A stretch of DNA of 64,000 nt from Microbacterium esteraromaticum. Its GTDB lineage: Bacteria; Actinomycetota; Actinomycetes; Actinomycetales; Microbacteriaceae. Positions 15,553-24,959 of this stretch are shown here, piece after piece. The position numbers and the translations under genes are program-made. The stretch covers positions 1,612,001 through 1,676,000 of the forward strand of contig NZ_JAFBBS010000001.1 in the NCBI RefSeq assembly GCF_016907315.1. Reading direction: 5' to 3'. The notes below the pieces were generated by a model. The model saw nothing but the letters and a program-made list of their open reading frames with translations, was not told where the DNA came from and made no database searches. Every line of letters starts with the position of its first letter. Position 1 is the stretch's first letter.

Positions 15553-17220
15553 TCAGGCCCTGAGCCAGGCGGTCGCCTCGCCCGGCAGGGCGCCGCCGTG
15601 CAGCGGCCGGGTGGTCAGCACCACAGCATCCGCGTCGGCGCCGAGGGCGAACGGCTCGGTGCCGAAGTTCGTCACCACCTGCCAGCCGTTGGGCCGGGCG
15701 AAGCGCAGCACGTCGACGCGATCGGTCTCGAGCCACTCGAGCTTCTCATCGGTCTGCAGATCGCGGCGCAGCCTCAGCGCCTCACGGTAGAGCGAGAGGG
15801 TGGATGCCGGATCGGCCGCCTCGACATCGACCGCATACTGCGCGAACCAGGAGGGCTGCGGCAGGTGAGCGCCGTTCGACCCGAATCCGAACGACGAGCC
15901 CTCGGCCGTCCAGGGCAGGGGCACGCGGCATCCGTCGCGGCCGAGACCGTCGAACTCGCCGCCGCGGAAGAAGGCCGGGTCCTGACGCTGCTCGGGCGTG
16001 ATCGCGGCAACCTCGTGCAGTCCCAGCTCCTCGCCCTGGTACAGGTAGGTGCTGCCAGGCAGGCCGAGGAGCATCATGGTGGCCGCCTCCGCGCGACGGC
16101 GTCCCTGATCTCGGTCCAGCTGCTCCTCCGGCCCGCCGGCGCGCACCCACTCGACCCCCTGCTTGACCGGGCGGCCGTTGAGGGGCGGCAGCCCGTAGCG
16201 GGTCGCGTGCCGGGTGACGTCGTGGTTCGAGAGCACCCATGTCGTCGATGAACCGCTCAGCGTCGCCTGCGCGAGGTTGTCTGCGACGATGCGACGGAAC
16301 TCCGCCGCATCGAAGTCGGCGACCAGCAGGTCGAAGTTGAACGCCTGCCCGAGGCCCTTCGCCGACGCGTACTTCGCTCGGCGCTCGGGCGTGGACACCC
16401 ACGCCTCTGCGACCGCGGTGCGCGGCGGGTCGTACGAGTCGAACACCGTGCGCCACTCGGCGTAGATCTCGTGCACGTCGTCGCGGTCGATCAGCGGGTG
16501 CGTGCCGTCCTGCGGCAGCAGCGCGAGCTCGGCGCTGCTGGGCAGCGGCTCGCTGAGATCCTTCGTGAGCATGTGCGCCACGTCGATGCGGAAGCCGTCG
16601 ACGCCACGGTCCGACCAGAAGCGCAGGGTGGTGAGGAAGTCCTCGCGCACCTCGGGGTTGCCCCAGTTCAGGTCGGGCTGCTCGGTGGCGAAGTTGTGGA
16701 AGTACCACTGGCCGTCTTCGACCCGCTCCCACGCGGGGCCGCCGAATACGGAGACCCAGTCGGTCGGCGGCTCGGCCCCGTCGGGGCCCTTGCCCTCGCG
16801 GAAGATGTACCGGTCACGAGCCGCCGACCCCCGCCCGGCGGCGAGCGCCTCCCGGAACCACTCGTGCCGGTTCGAGGTGTGGTTCGGCACGATGTCGATG
16901 ATCACCTTCATGCCGCGCTCGTGCAGGGCAGCGACCATCGAGTCGAACTCGTCGAGGGTGCCGAGGCGCGGGTCGACGTCGCGGTAGTCGTCGACGTCGT
17001 AGCCGCCGTCGGCGAGCGCCGACGGGTAGAACGGGCTCAGCCAGACGGCGTCGATGCCCAGCTCGGCCAGGTAGTCGACTCGGGATAGGATGCCCCGCAC
17101 GTCGCCGATCCCGTCGCCGGTGGCGTCCGCGAAGCTGCGGGGATAGATCTGATAGACGGCGGCCTGGCGCCACCAGGCTGCGTCATCGGCGGGCTTGTCG
17201 AGGGAGTGGACGTCGCTCAT
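15553..17220 (-). CDS. GH13 alpha-glucosidase / oligo-1,6-glucosidase
   Basis: This 555-residue cytosolic GH13 enzyme hydrolyses alpha-glucosidic bonds in maltose, isomaltose or sucrose-type oligosaccharides. The TIM-barrel motifs are visible: DIVPNHTS (region I), GFRIDVAH with the nucleophile aspartate (II), VAEAW with the acid/base glutamate (III) and LSNHDVTRH (IV). A small C-terminal beta domain follows. There is no signal peptide, which fits action on imported oligosaccharides. ATG 17220 is chosen over the GTG 9 bases upstream, which has no better ribosome site. No transporter or regulator is adjacent. Confidence 0.9.
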   Translation of the reverse strand: MSDVHSLDKPADDAAWWRQAAVYQIYPRSFADATGDGIGDVRGILSRVDYLAELGIDAVWLSPFYPSALADGGYDVDDYRDVDPRLGTLDEFDSMVAALHERGMKVIIDIVPNHTSNRHEWFREALAAGRGSAARDRYIFREGKGPDGAEPPTDWVSVFGGPAWERVEDGQWYFHNFATEQPDLNWGNPEVREDFLTTLRFWSDRGVDGFRIDVAHMLTKDLSEPLPSSAELALLPQDGTHPLIDRDDVHEIYAEWRTVFDSYDPPRTAVAEAWVSTPERRAKYASAKGLGQAFNFDLLVADFDAAEFRRIVADNLAQATLSGSSTTWVLSNHDVTRHATRYGLPPLNGRPVKQGVEWVRAGGPEEQLDRDQGRRRAEAATMMLLGLPGSTYLYQGEELGLHEVAAITPEQRQDPAFFRGGEFDGLGRDGCRVPLPWTAEGSSFGFGSNGAHLPQPSWFAQYAVDVEAADPASTLSLYREALRLRRDLQTDEKLEWLETDRVDVLRFARPNGWQVVTNFGTEPFALGADADAVVLTTRPLHGGALPGEATAWLRA

Positions 17221-17250
17221 CCTCACCACGGTACGTGAGTCACGCGGAGT

Positions 17251-17347
17251 CGAGAGGTCAGGAAGGCACGGGAAGGCGGGGCTTCCCGTGTCGAGAGGTC
17301 AGGAAGGCACGGGAAGGCGGGGCTTCCGGTGCCTTCGTGACCTCTCG
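17251..17347. repeat. Palindromic repeat family 1, copy 1 (partial unit plus full unit)
   Basis: A full 56-bp hairpin (17292-17347) pairs CGAGAGGTCA with TGACCTCTCG, AAGGCAC with GTGCCTT, and GGAAG with CTTCC around a GCGGGG loop. A truncated direct copy of its left arm and centre (17251-17287) lies just before it. Related hairpins occur at 17741, 51594 and 51783. Confidence 0.8.
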
Positions 17348-17446
17348 GGGGCGCGGGCGGGGGCGCGGGCGGGCGGGCGGGGGCGGGCGGGGGGCGGGCG
17401 GGGGCGCGCGGCGGCGCGGGCGGGGGCGGGGGCGCGGGCCGCGGGC
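17346..17446. repeat. 101-bp tract containing only G and C
   Basis: Immediately after the palindrome there are 101 bases without a single A or T, strongly G-rich on the plus strand, built from (GGGC)n and GGGGG runs. The many G-runs give high G-quadruplex potential. It lies upstream of the small membrane protein gene at 17504. Such tracts are prone to sequencing error and slippage. Confidence 0.85.
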
Positions 17447-17503
17447 TACGCTGTCGTGCAGGGCCTGGATCTCAGATCCGGCGAAGGACGGAACGAGGAC
17501 CAC

Positions 17504-17716
17504 ATGCAGGCACTGATGATCGGCAGCTGGGCTCTTCAGATCCTCGCGTTCGCCGGAGTCCTGTACGCCATCATCCGGTTCGCGATCGTGCATGCGCTGC
17601 GCCAGGCACGGCACGAGGCGCGAATCGAGCAGCACGTGCCGAAGGCGGCGACCTGGCTCAAGGGCGAGGAGCACCGCCTGCTCGACGTGTCGAATTCATC
17701 GCACGAGAACGTCTGA
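17504..17716 (+). CDS. Small single-pass membrane protein, unknown function
   Basis: This 70-residue protein is not recognised. It has one membrane helix (about residues 5-28, IGSWALQILAFAGVLYAIIRFA) followed by a basic, amphipathic cytosolic tail rich in Arg, His and Glu. The ATG is preceded by a GAACGAGGAC purine run. A 13-bp palindrome, GGATCTCAGATCC (17467-17479), lies 25-37 bp upstream and could be an operator. The gene sits alone, bracketed by two palindromic repeats of the same family. Confidence 0.6.
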   Translation: MQALMIGSWALQILAFAGVLYAIIRFAIVHALRQARHEARIEQHVPKAATWLKGEEHRLLDVSNSSHENV

Positions 17717-17740
17717 CTCGCCCTCGGCGCTGCAGCATCC

Positions 17741-17800
17741 GCCGAAAGTTCACAAAAGCACCGGAAGGCGACGCCTCCCGTGCTTTTCTGACCTCTCGGC
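17741..17800. repeat. Palindromic repeat family 1, copy 2 (probable bidirectional terminator)
   Basis: This is a 60-bp hairpin whose outer 21-base arms match at 18 positions (GCCGA...AAAAGCAC against GTGCTTTT...TCGGC) with inner complementary AGGCG/GCCT. It lies exactly between two converging genes and has AAAA/TTTT in the arms, so it probably also terminates transcription. Confidence 0.8.
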
Positions 17801-17803
17801 AGG

Positions 17804-18388
17804 TCAGTGCAGCGCGGCGTCGGCAGCCGTCGTGCGCCAGGCGTGGAACGGCACGGTCAACCCGGCGCGAGTAGGTGCGCAGATCAGCGGACCGGCTTCG
17901 GCGTGCGCCTCGGGCGGAAACGGCACCACCCGCACCAGGCGCAGTTCGCCGCCGTCGACGGATGCCCGGATCGTGAGCGCATCGCCCGACCTGCTGACCC
18001 GCACGAGCACGCGGCGACCCAGCCACTCGGGAACAGGGGCGACCGACCAGTCGGATCTGCCGTCGGTGACCACCGCACCGAGCTGAGGCTGCCCGTCGGC
18101 GTACTCCACCCCCGCTTTGACCCAGTGCTCGTCATCGATGCGCACGAAGACCCCGGCCTGATCGAACTGCTGCGAGAACGCGGCGGCGAACTCGACCTCG
18201 ACCGCGGTGTCCTGCGGGAAGGGAGCGAGCAGCGCGTGCTCGCTGTCATGCACGAAGCCGTAGGAGGTGAGGCGCCAGGCATCGCTGCCCTCTGCGGCGG
18301 TCACGACGAGGTCGTCCCCGTGCTCGACTGCAGCGACGGGCGGATGCGTCCAGCGTCCGTCGCGCCAGGCGATCCTGTCGTCGTTCAT
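17804..18388 (-). CDS. DUF1349 domain-containing protein
   Basis: This 194-residue protein resembles the DUF1349 family of concanavalin-like beta-sandwich proteins. Typical features are VVTAAEGSDAWR, the F-QFDQAGVFVRIDDEHWVKAGVE region and a C-terminal GPLICAPTRAGLTVPFHAW. There is no signal peptide or membrane segment. Family members are thought to bind carbohydrates or related ligands, but no activity is established. It is transcribed toward the 17741 hairpin and starts 28 bp downstream of the bkdC stop, so read-through from bkd is possible. Confidence 0.8.
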   Translation of the reverse strand: MNDDRIAWRDGRWTHPPVAAVEHGDDLVVTAAEGSDAWRLTSYGFVHDSEHALLAPFPQDTAVEVEFAAAFSQQFDQAGVFVRIDDEHWVKAGVEYADGQPQLGAVVTDGRSDWSVAPVPEWLGRRVLVRVSRSGDALTIRASVDGGELRLVRVVPFPPEAHAEAGPLICAPTRAGLTVPFHAWRTTAADAALH

Positions 18389-18416
18389 CCGATTCCCTTC
18401 CGTTCACCCGCAGGCG

Positions 18417-19730
18417 TCAGTCGACGAGCAGGGCGGGCTCCTCGAGGATCGAGGCGACGTCGGCGATGAAGCGGCTCATGCCGTCACCGTCGATGACGCG
18501 GTGGTCGAACGAGCCCGACACCGTCGTGACCCAGCGGGGACGCACCTCGCCGTCGACGACCCACGGCTTCTGGGCGATCGTGCCCATGGCGACGATGCCG
18601 GCCTCGCCGGGGTTGATGATCGGGGTGCCTGCGTCCATGCCGAAGACGCCGATGTTCGTGATCGTGATGGTGCCGCCCTGCTGATCCGCGGGGGTCGTCT
18701 TTCCCTCGCGGGCCGTGAGGGTCAGGCGGTTCAGCGACCGCGCGAGGTCCTTCATGCTGAGGTCCTGGGCGTCCTTGATGTTCGGCACCAGCAGCCCGCG
18801 CGGGGTCGCGGCGGCGATGCCGAGGTTCACGTAGTGACGCACCACGATCTCGGCGCCCGCGTCGGTGTCGACCCATGCGGCGTTGACCATCGGAGTGCGA
18901 CGGGCAGCCCAGATCACGGCACGCGCCATGATCAGCAGCGGCGAGACGCGGATGTCGGCGTAATCGGGCGACGCCTTGAGCCGCTTGACGAGCTCCATCG
19001 TGCGGGTCGCATCGATCTCCTTCCACACGGTCACGTGCGGGGCCGAGTACGCGCTCTGCACCATTGCCGACGAGGTGGCCTTGCGGACGCCCTTGACCGG
19101 GATCGACTCGGATCGACCGTCGTCGACCTTCGGCGCTACCGTCAGCTTCTCCTCACGCACAGCCCCCCACTCAGGAGTCTGGATGTTGCGGAAGACGCTC
19201 GCCTGCTCCGCGTGCTTCACGACGTCGTCACGGGTGACCTCGCCGTCGGCACCGGTCGGAGTGACCTCGGTGAGCTCGACGTTCAAGTCACGGGCGAGCT
19301 TGCGGATCGGCGGCTTCGCGATCACGCCCACCGACGAGCGCACAGGGCGCTCGGCCGGCTTGCGGCGGCGTGAGGTCGCCCCTCCCCCGGTGCCGTAGCC
19401 GACGAGCACCGAGCCGCCGCCCTCGTCGGTCGCGGGTGGTGCCGCGGGATCAGTCGGGTTCACCGCGATACCGGCATCCGCCGCGTCCGCCTGGGCCACG
19501 AAGGTGATGATCGGCGAGCCGACCTCCACCGTGACCCCTTCGGCGACGAGCAGCTCGCCGACCACCCCGGCGTGCGGGGAGGGCAGCTCGACGAGCGACT
19601 TCGCAGTCTCGATCTCGCAGATGACATCGTTGATCGCCACGGTGTCGCCGGGGGCGACCTTCCACGCGACGAGTTCGGCTTCGGTGAGGCCCTCGCCGAC
19701 GTCGGGAAGGGTGAAGGTCTGAGTGGTCAT
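18417..19730 (-). CDS. bkdC: Dihydrolipoamide acyltransferase, E2 of branched-chain 2-oxo acid dehydrogenase
   Basis: This 437-residue E2 core subunit transfers the acyl group from E1 to CoA. The N-terminal lipoyl domain (about residues 1-80) has the lipoylated lysine in [10 protein letters not shown] peripheral subunit-binding domain lies at about 135-175 ([15 protein letters not shown]), and the catalytic domain ends near [12 protein letters not shown] with the active-site His. The start at 19730 has AAAGGA about 7 bases upstream. It is the last gene of bkdA-bkdB-bkdC, separated from bkdB by 119 bp holding an inverted repeat. No E3 (lpd) gene is seen. Confidence 0.93.
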   Translation of the reverse strand: MTTQTFTLPDVGEGLTEAELVAWKVAPGDTVAINDVICEIETAKSLVELPSPHAGVVGELLVAEGVTVEVGSPIITFVAQADAADAGIAVNPTDPAAPPATDEGGGSVLVGYGTGGGATSRRRKPAERPVRSSVGVIAKPPIRKLARDLNVELTEVTPTGADGEVTRDDVVKHAEQASVFRNIQTPEWGAVREEKLTVAPKVDDGRSESIPVKGVRKATSSAMVQSAYSAPHVTVWKEIDATRTMELVKRLKASPDYADIRVSPLLIMARAVIWAARRTPMVNAAWVDTDAGAEIVVRHYVNLGIAAATPRGLLVPNIKDAQDLSMKDLARSLNRLTLTAREGKTTPADQQGGTITITNIGVFGMDAGTPIINPGEAGIVAMGTIAQKPWVVDGEVRPRWVTTVSGSFDHRVIDGDGMSRFIADVASILEEPALLVD

Positions 19731-19755
19731 TGCGAGTCCTTTCGGCCGGAGCGGC

Positions 19756-19841
19756 GTTCGCAACTCAGGAAGGAGGTGCCGGGACGACCGCTCTGGTGCA
19801 CAGTGCGAGCAGATCGCGCGGATTCTTCCTGAATTGCGAAC
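19756..19841. repeat. Palindromic repeat family 2, copy 1
   Basis: The 17-base arms GTTCGCAACTCAGGAAG (19756-19772) and its complement with one mismatch (19825-19841) flank 52 bp. The element fills most of the bkdB-bkdC gap. Its ends share the CAACTCAGG core with the element at 39558. It could modulate E2 expression relative to E1. Confidence 0.65.
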
Positions 19842-19849
19842 ATGAAGGG

Positions 19850-20830
19850 TCAGTAGGCGAGGGAGCGGTCGACGGCTTCGAGGATGCGGTCGGCATCCGG
19901 CAGGTACGTGCCCTCGAGTTTGGCGGGCGGGAACGGGGTGTCGAAGCCCGAGACCCGCAGCACCGGCGCCTCGAGTGCGTAGAACGCGCGCTCCATGACG
20001 GTCGCGGCGATCTCGCTGCCGACGCTGGTGTGCCCAGGGGCCTCCTGCGCGTAGACCATGCGCCCGGTGGAGCGCACCGAGTCGAGGATCGGACCGTAGT
20101 CGACGGGTGAGAGCGAGCGCACGTCGACGACCTCGCAGCTCGTTCCCTCGGCCTCGGCGAGCGCGGCGGCCTGCAGCAGGGTCGTGACCATCGCGCCGTG
20201 GCCGACGAGGGTCACATCGGTGCCGCGACGGACGATGCGCGAGGCGTGCAGCGGCAGGGCGGATGCCTCGAGCTCGACCTCGCCCTTCTGCCAGTAGCGG
20301 CTCTTCGGCTCGAGGAAGATGACGGGATCGTTCGAGCGGATCGCCTCCTGGATCATCCAGTACGCGTCATTCGGGGTCGACGGCGAGACGACCCGCAGGC
20401 CCGGCGTGTGCGTGAAGTACGCCTCGGGGCTCTCCTGGTGGTGCTCGACGGCTCCGATGTGCCCGCCGTAGGGGATGCGGATGACGACCGGCATCGACAG
20501 CGCGCCCTCGTGCCGGTTCGTCAGCTTCGCGAGCTGCGAGGTGATCTGGTCGAACGCGGGGAAGACGAATCCGTCGAACTGGATCTCGATGACCGGACGG
20601 AACCCGGCCATCGCGAGTCCGATCGCGGTGCCGACGATGCCGGATTCGGCGAGCGGGGTGTCGAGCACGCGGCGGTCGCCGAAGTCGCGCTGCAGGTGCT
20701 CTGTGATGCGGAACACGCCGCCGAGGCGGCCGATGTCCTCGCCCATCAGCAGCACGCGCGGGTCGTCTTCCATCGCCTTGCGGAGTCCGGCGTTCAGGGC
20801 CCTCGACATGGGCATCGTCTCGATGGTCAT
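19850..20830 (-). CDS. bkdB: 2-oxo acid dehydrogenase E1 beta subunit
   Basis: This 326-residue E1 beta subunit of the thiamine-diphosphate-dependent 2-oxo acid dehydrogenase has a transketolase-type pyrimidine-binding domain (about 1-180; [11 protein letters not shown] with the conserved glutamate, [18 protein letters not shown] region) and a C-terminal domain ([12 protein letters not shown]). The ATG overlaps the stop of the alpha subunit by one base (TGATG). Branched-chain specificity is inferred from the split alpha/beta form and the E2; acetoin- or pyruvate-type complexes are alternatives. Confidence 0.92.
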   Translation of the reverse strand: MTIETMPMSRALNAGLRKAMEDDPRVLLMGEDIGRLGGVFRITEHLQRDFGDRRVLDTPLAESGIVGTAIGLAMAGFRPVIEIQFDGFVFPAFDQITSQLAKLTNRHEGALSMPVVIRIPYGGHIGAVEHHQESPEAYFTHTPGLRVVSPSTPNDAYWMIQEAIRSNDPVIFLEPKSRYWQKGEVELEASALPLHASRIVRRGTDVTLVGHGAMVTTLLQAAALAEAEGTSCEVVDVRSLSPVDYGPILDSVRSTGRMVYAQEAPGHTSVGSEIAATVMERAFYALEAPVLRVSGFDTPFPPAKLEGTYLPDADRILEAVDRSLAY

Positions 20831-21957
20831 CAGCGCGCTCCTCCCTCGAACGAGGCCTCGTAGTCGTTGAGCCACGTCTTCTGCTCGGCCATCAGCGGAT
20901 GGGGATCGCTGTACACGTGGTCGAAGATCAGCGAGCGCTCCGGCGAGGTGAGGGTGATGGCGCGGCTGCGCAGGTCTTCTGCGGCGTCGGCCGCCTCGGC
21001 ATCCGTCTCCTGGAAGAGGGATGCCGGGGCACCGCGTCCTTCGAGGAAGGCCCGCATGCGGGCGATCGGGTCGCGCTGCGCCCAGCGCTGCTCCTCGTCG
21101 GAACCGCGGTACTTGGTCGGGTCGTCGCTGGTCGTGTGGGCGCCCATCCGGTAGGTGACCGCTTCGACCGCCCGCGGGCCGAGTCCGCTGCGCGCCTCGT
21201 CGAGCAGGGTGCGCGAGACGGCGTAGCTGGCGAGCACGTCGTTGCCGTCGACTCGCACCGAGGGGATGCCGTACCCGGCGCCACGACTCACGAGAGGCAC
21301 CTTCGACTGGGTCTCGACGGGCACCGAGATCGCCCAGTGGTTGTTCTGCAGGAAGAACAGCACGGGGGCGTCGTAGCTCGCGGCGAAGACCATCGCCTCG
21401 TGCACGTCTCCCTGGCTGGAGGCTCCGTCGCCGTAGTAGACGACGACGGCCTCGTCGCGCTCGGGGTCACCGGTGCCTGTGCGGCCGTCGAAGGCGAGGC
21501 CCATCGCGTAGCCGGCGGCGTGCAGGGTCTGCGAACCGAGCACGAGCGTGTAGATGCGGGTGTTGCCGTTCTGCGGATCGGTCGGGTTCCAGCCGCCGTG
21601 CGAGGTGCCGCGCATGACCTTGAGGATGTCGACCGGGTCGACGCCCCGGATGCGGGTGACGGCGTGCTCGCGGTATGACGGGAACAACGTGTCGTGGGCG
21701 CGGGCGGCGCGGGCGGATCCGACCTGCGCCGCTTCCTGGCCGCGGCTCGGCGGCCACAGGGCGAGCTGGCCCTGGCGCTGCAGGTTGGTGGCCTGGGTGT
21801 CGATCGCGCGGATGACGACCATGTCTCGGTAGAACTGCTCGAGTTCGGCGTCGGTCAGCGCGTCGATGAGGGGCAGATAGCGCTCGGCGTCAGCCGATGG
21901 TGCGTAGCTGCCGTCGTCGGCGAGGACGCGAACGAGAGGGGCTTCGATCGGGGTCAC
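20830..21957 (-). CDS. bkdA: 2-oxo acid dehydrogenase E1 alpha subunit
   Basis: This 375-residue E1 alpha subunit oxidatively decarboxylates branched-chain 2-oxo acids using thiamine diphosphate. The cofactor motif runs from GDGASSQGDVHEAM to LQNNHWAIS (about residues 185-225), and the phosphorylation-loop-like region YRMGAHTTSDDP is present. Several in-frame GTG codons (21993, 21975, 21966, 21957) could start it. GTG 21957 gives the usual length but overlaps a perfect 14-bp palindrome, so the true start is uncertain. It heads the bkdA-bkdB-bkdC operon. Confidence 0.9.
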   Translation of the reverse strand: MTPIEAPLVRVLADDGSYAPSADAERYLPLIDALTDAELEQFYRDMVVIRAIDTQATNLQRQGQLALWPPSRGQEAAQVGSARAARAHDTLFPSYREHAVTRIRGVDPVDILKVMRGTSHGGWNPTDPQNGNTRIYTLVLGSQTLHAAGYAMGLAFDGRTGTGDPERDEAVVVYYGDGASSQGDVHEAMVFAASYDAPVLFFLQNNHWAISVPVETQSKVPLVSRGAGYGIPSVRVDGNDVLASYAVSRTLLDEARSGLGPRAVEAVTYRMGAHTTSDDPTKYRGSDEEQRWAQRDPIARMRAFLEGRGAPASLFQETDAEAADAAEDLRSRAITLTSPERSLIFDHVYSDPHPLMAEQKTWLNDYEASFEGGAR

Positions 21958-21964
21958 GTGACCC
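21951..21964. promoter_or_regulatory. Perfect palindrome at the bkdA start
   Basis: GGGTCACGTGACCC is a perfect 14-bp palindrome covering the proposed GTG start of bkdA. A further half-site, GGTCACG, occurs 36 bp upstream (21988-21994). It may be an operator for a regulator of branched-chain amino acid catabolism, but no candidate regulator is encoded nearby. Confidence 0.4.
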
Positions 21965-22053
21965 ACGCTACCCACGCCGGCATGCCAGGTCACGCATACC
22001 TAGGGGACCCTACTAAGTGCCCGGAACCTGGACTTTTCGCGTCAGGGGCGAGG

Positions 22054-23121
22054 TCAGAGCAGTGACTTCGCGACGGCGAGCACCCGTTCGATCGACTGCT
22101 CCTCGCCCACAGAGATGCGGATGCCGTCGCCGGGGAACGGGCGGACGATGAGGTCGGCGGCGTCGAACGCGGCTGCTGCCTCGGAGGTGTGCTCCTTGGT
22201 GCGCAGCCAGACGAAGTTGCCCTGAGCGTCTGGCACCTTCCAGCCGAGTTCGCGCAAGCGTGCGGCCAGGCGGTCGCGACGCTCGACGATCACGGCCACG
22301 CGCTCGAGCAGTTCGCTCTCGGCGTCGAGGCTGGCGATCGCGGCGCGTTCGGCTGCCGAGGTCACCGACAGCGGGATGGCGGTCGTGCGAGCGGCGTCGA
22401 GCACACGCGGATCGCCGATGGCGTAGCCGACGCGCAGCCCGGCGAGCCCGTAGGCCTTCGAGAACGTGCGCAGCACGACGACGTTCGGGTGCTTCTCGAA
22501 CACACGCTCGGCGAGGCCGTCGACGGCGTCGGGGGCGGTGACGAACTCGGCGTACGCCTCGTCGAGCACGATCAGCACGTCCTGCGGCACCTTCTCGACG
22601 AACGCCGCGAACTCGGCGCTCGTGATGATGGGGCCGGTGGGGTTGTTCGGCGTGCAGACGATGATCACGCGGGTGCGGTCGGTGATGGCATCCGCCATCG
22701 CGTCGAGGTCGTGACGCGCGCCGGATGCCAGCGGGACCTGCACGGCGGTCGCCCCGGCGACCAGCGGGAGGCTCGGGTACGCCTCGAACGAGCGCCATGC
22801 GAAGACGACCTCGTCGCCGATCGACGAGGTCGCAAGCACGAGCTGATGCAGGATCGCGACGCTGCCGGATGCGACGTGAACGGCGTCGGCGGAGACACCG
22901 TACTTCTCGCCCAGCCGGGCGCGGAGCGCGGCGGCGGAGGCATCCGGGTAGCGGTTGACCGGAGTGGTGTGCTGCAGCGCCTCGACGACCGAGGGAAGCG
23001 GGTCGAACGGGTTCTCGTTGCTCGAGAGCTTGAACGCGTCGGGCCCTGCCTGCTTGCCCTGTCGGTACGGCGGCAGGGCGGCGATCTCGGGGCGGATGCG
23101 GGGCAGGATCGGCTCAGTCAC
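22054..23121 (-). CDS. hisC: Histidinol-phosphate / aromatic aminotransferase
   Basis: This 355-residue class I/II PLP aminotransferase of the HisC/Pat group has the [11 protein letters not shown] motif near the N-terminus, NNPTGP (about 175), DEAYAEF (about 200) and the PLP lysine in [15 protein letters not shown] (about 225). HisC makes histidinol phosphate, and Pat paralogues make phenylalanine. Since no other his gene is adjacent, Pat is a serious alternative. The start is GTG 23121. Its end lies about 100 bp upstream of bkdA on the same strand. Confidence 0.88.
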   Translation of the reverse strand: MTEPILPRIRPEIAALPPYRQGKQAGPDAFKLSSNENPFDPLPSVVEALQHTTPVNRYPDASAAALRARLGEKYGVSADAVHVASGSVAILHQLVLATSSIGDEVVFAWRSFEAYPSLPLVAGATAVQVPLASGARHDLDAMADAITDRTRVIIVCTPNNPTGPIITSAEFAAFVEKVPQDVLIVLDEAYAEFVTAPDAVDGLAERVFEKHPNVVVLRTFSKAYGLAGLRVGYAIGDPRVLDAARTTAIPLSVTSAAERAAIASLDAESELLERVAVIVERRDRLAARLRELGWKVPDAQGNFVWLRTKEHTSEAAAAFDAADLIVRPFPGDGIRISVGEEQSIERVLAVAKSLL

Positions 23122-23233
23122 GGCATCAGTCTATGAGCCGCACCCACCTGACCCTCCTGGGGCCATCCTCGAGACGGGAATCCGCGACGCACGCCTCGTC
23201 GCGGGACCGTCTGTCACGTGGCAGGATCAGCAG

Positions 23234-23635
23234 ATGCGATTCCTCATCCGTGTCGTCATCAACGCCTTCGCCATCTGGGTCGTCACGCTCATCCCGCTGC
23301 TCGGGATCGGCATCCGCCCCTTCGAACCGGGCGGCGACCTGCAGATCGCCCTGACCTTCCTCGCGGTCGGAGCGGTGTTCGCACTGGTGAACTCCATCAT
23401 CGGCACGGCGATCAGGATCGTCGCCTTCCCGCTGTACATCCTGACGCTCGGGTTGATCTCGTTCATCGTGAACGGGCTGCTGCTGTGGATCACCGCGTGG
23501 ATCACCAGTGCCTTCAGCTGGGGTCTGACCGTCGACTCGTTCTGGTGGGGTGTCGTCGCCGCCTTCCTCATCTCGATCATCAACGCGATCTTCGGCGCCG
23601 TGCTGCGGCCGCAGGAGAAGAAGAAGCGCCGCTGA
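23234..23635 (+). CDS. Phage holin family (PF04020-like) membrane protein
   Basis: This 133-residue protein has four membrane helices (about residues 5-25, 35-60, 65-90 and 95-122) and a basic tail (PQEKKKRR). It belongs by pattern to the small mycobacterial-type 'phage holin family' (PF04020), a name that does not imply a phage origin. NSIIGTAIRIVAFPLYILT is typical of the family. It is divergent from hisC and converges with the hydrolase gene at 23655, with only 19 bp between stops. Function is unknown. Confidence 0.8.
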   Translation: MRFLIRVVINAFAIWVVTLIPLLGIGIRPFEPGGDLQIALTFLAVGAVFALVNSIIGTAIRIVAFPLYILTLGLISFIVNGLLLWITAWITSAFSWGLTVDSFWWGVVAAFLISIINAIFGAVLRPQEKKKRR

Positions 23636-23654
23636 CGCGGACGGGGTGGCCGCC

Positions 23655-24959
23655 TCACGGCCTGCTCGCCCGGTACTCGGTGCGCTCGACCGAGACGACG
23701 TCGGCCGCCTCGGTCTCGAGACCCGCTCGCAATGCCACGACGCGGGCGTCGCCCGACTCGTCGGCAAGTTCGAGGGTCTGGTCATAGGCGTCGCGGAAGT
23801 GGGAGTGCACCGACGTGGCCTCTCCATGCGTGGCGTACTCGCGCGAGATGGTGATGCTCTCCGCGGATCCTGTGGCGCCGGCCGGCCCGCCTCCGCTGAG
23901 GCCGGCTCCGACCGGATCGTCGGTGTGGAACGCGCGGATCAGCGTCTGCTCTTCGTCGAGAACGGGCACCGTCGGACTGCCGACGATCATCACTCGCGAG
24001 GTCTCGTAGACGCCGCTCATGGCGACCGCTCCGGCGATGGCCGCGCCCTGCGAGTATCCGACCACGTCGACGCGCGCTCCCGGCTCGGCGCCCGCGAGCC
24101 TGAGCGCCTCGACGGTCGCGGCGTATGCCGCGCTCTGCTCCCCCGCCGCGTACAGATCCCAGTTCGACCCCATGTCCCACGGATCGTCGCCCGCGAAACC
24201 GAGGCTGCGCGTGCCGTCGATGTAGGCCACGTACGAGACCGAGCCGTCGCCGTGGGTGCGTTTCTCGACGGCGACCTGCGCCTCACCGCCGGGCAGGCGC
24301 TGCACCAGCTGCGTCAGCGTCGTCGCCGATCCGCCGACGCTCGACCGCGACACCTGCGCCACCGCGACAGGCGGGGCCCCGCCCGTGACCCGCTTTCCCG
24401 GGAGGGCCGAGCCGGCCGCGTCGGTCGCATCGCCCAGCATCCGGGTGAGCACGCGCATGGGTACGAGAGCCGCCAGCCTCATCGCGCCCAGCGCGAAGGC
24501 GTCGAGCCACTGATCGAGCATGCCCTCCTGCGACCGCTTCTCCCACGCCGCCTCGATCGAGACCGCCATCGCGTCGAGCTCGGGATATGACGCGACGAGC
24601 TCGTCGATGCGCCCCTGCAGCCGACCAGCCTCGACGGGGTGCTCGATCGACAGCATCTCCTGTCGCGAGCGCAGGTCGGCGAGCTCGAAGGCATCCGCCA
24701 TGATGCCCGTGCCCCTGGCATCCGACGCGAGCTCGTCTGCGTGGTCGACGAGCGCCTGCCCGCAGGCCCACAGGGCCGGAAGGTCGGGCCGAGCAGGCGC
24801 GCCCCAGGTCGACGCCAGCGTCTGATGAGCACGCCGCACGCTCTCGCCCGCGTCGGCGAGACGCGCGGCCACAGCCGACATGCGGTCGGCCACCGCGCGC
24901 ATCTGCTCGGGGTCGACCGAGATCGCCCCGCCGCTCGTGATCTCGAGCTCGCCGCTCAT
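23655..24959 (-). CDS. Alpha/beta-hydrolase with N-terminal WXG-like helical domain
   Basis: This 434-residue protein has an N-terminal helical region (about 1-110) of the WXG100/ESX type (SVDPEQMRAVADRMSAVAARL, then TLASTWGAP). The C-terminal hydrolase domain (about 240-430) has the nucleophile elbow VVGYSQGAA with serine in GxSxG, a later aspartate in FHTDDPVG, and a histidine in SVHSHF. There is no N-terminal signal. The combination suggests a type VII-like exported or surface esterase, but no ESX machinery is in the window. It overlaps the small upstream gene by 4 bp (ATGA). Confidence 0.7.
   Translation of the reverse strand: MSGELEITSGGAISVDPEQMRAVADRMSAVAARLADAGESVRRAHQTLASTWGAPARPDLPALWACGQALVDHADELASDARGTGIMADAFELADLRSRQEMLSIEHPVEAGRLQGRIDELVASYPELDAMAVSIEAAWEKRSQEGMLDQWLDAFALGAMRLAALVPMRVLTRMLGDATDAAGSALPGKRVTGGAPPVAVAQVSRSSVGGSATTLTQLVQRLPGGEAQVAVEKRTHGDGSVSYVAYIDGTRSLGFAGDDPWDMGSNWDLYAAGEQSAAYAATVEALRLAGAEPGARVDVVGYSQGAAIAGAVAMSGVYETSRVMIVGSPTVPVLDEEQTLIRAFHTDDPVGAGLSGGGPAGATGSAESITISREYATHGEATSVHSHFRDAYDQTLELADESGDARVVALRAGLETEAADVVSVERTEYRASRP

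Noticed and set aside
17347-17503. A longer protein starting at 17195 through the G/C tract into the small membrane protein
   Set aside because: The extra N-terminus would be almost only Gly/Arg/Ala from the low-complexity tract, while ATG 17504 has a ribosome site and starts directly before a membrane helix.
23234-23635. Prophage remnant suggested by a holin-family name
   Set aside because: The PF04020 family is a common chromosomal membrane protein family and there are no other phage genes nearby.
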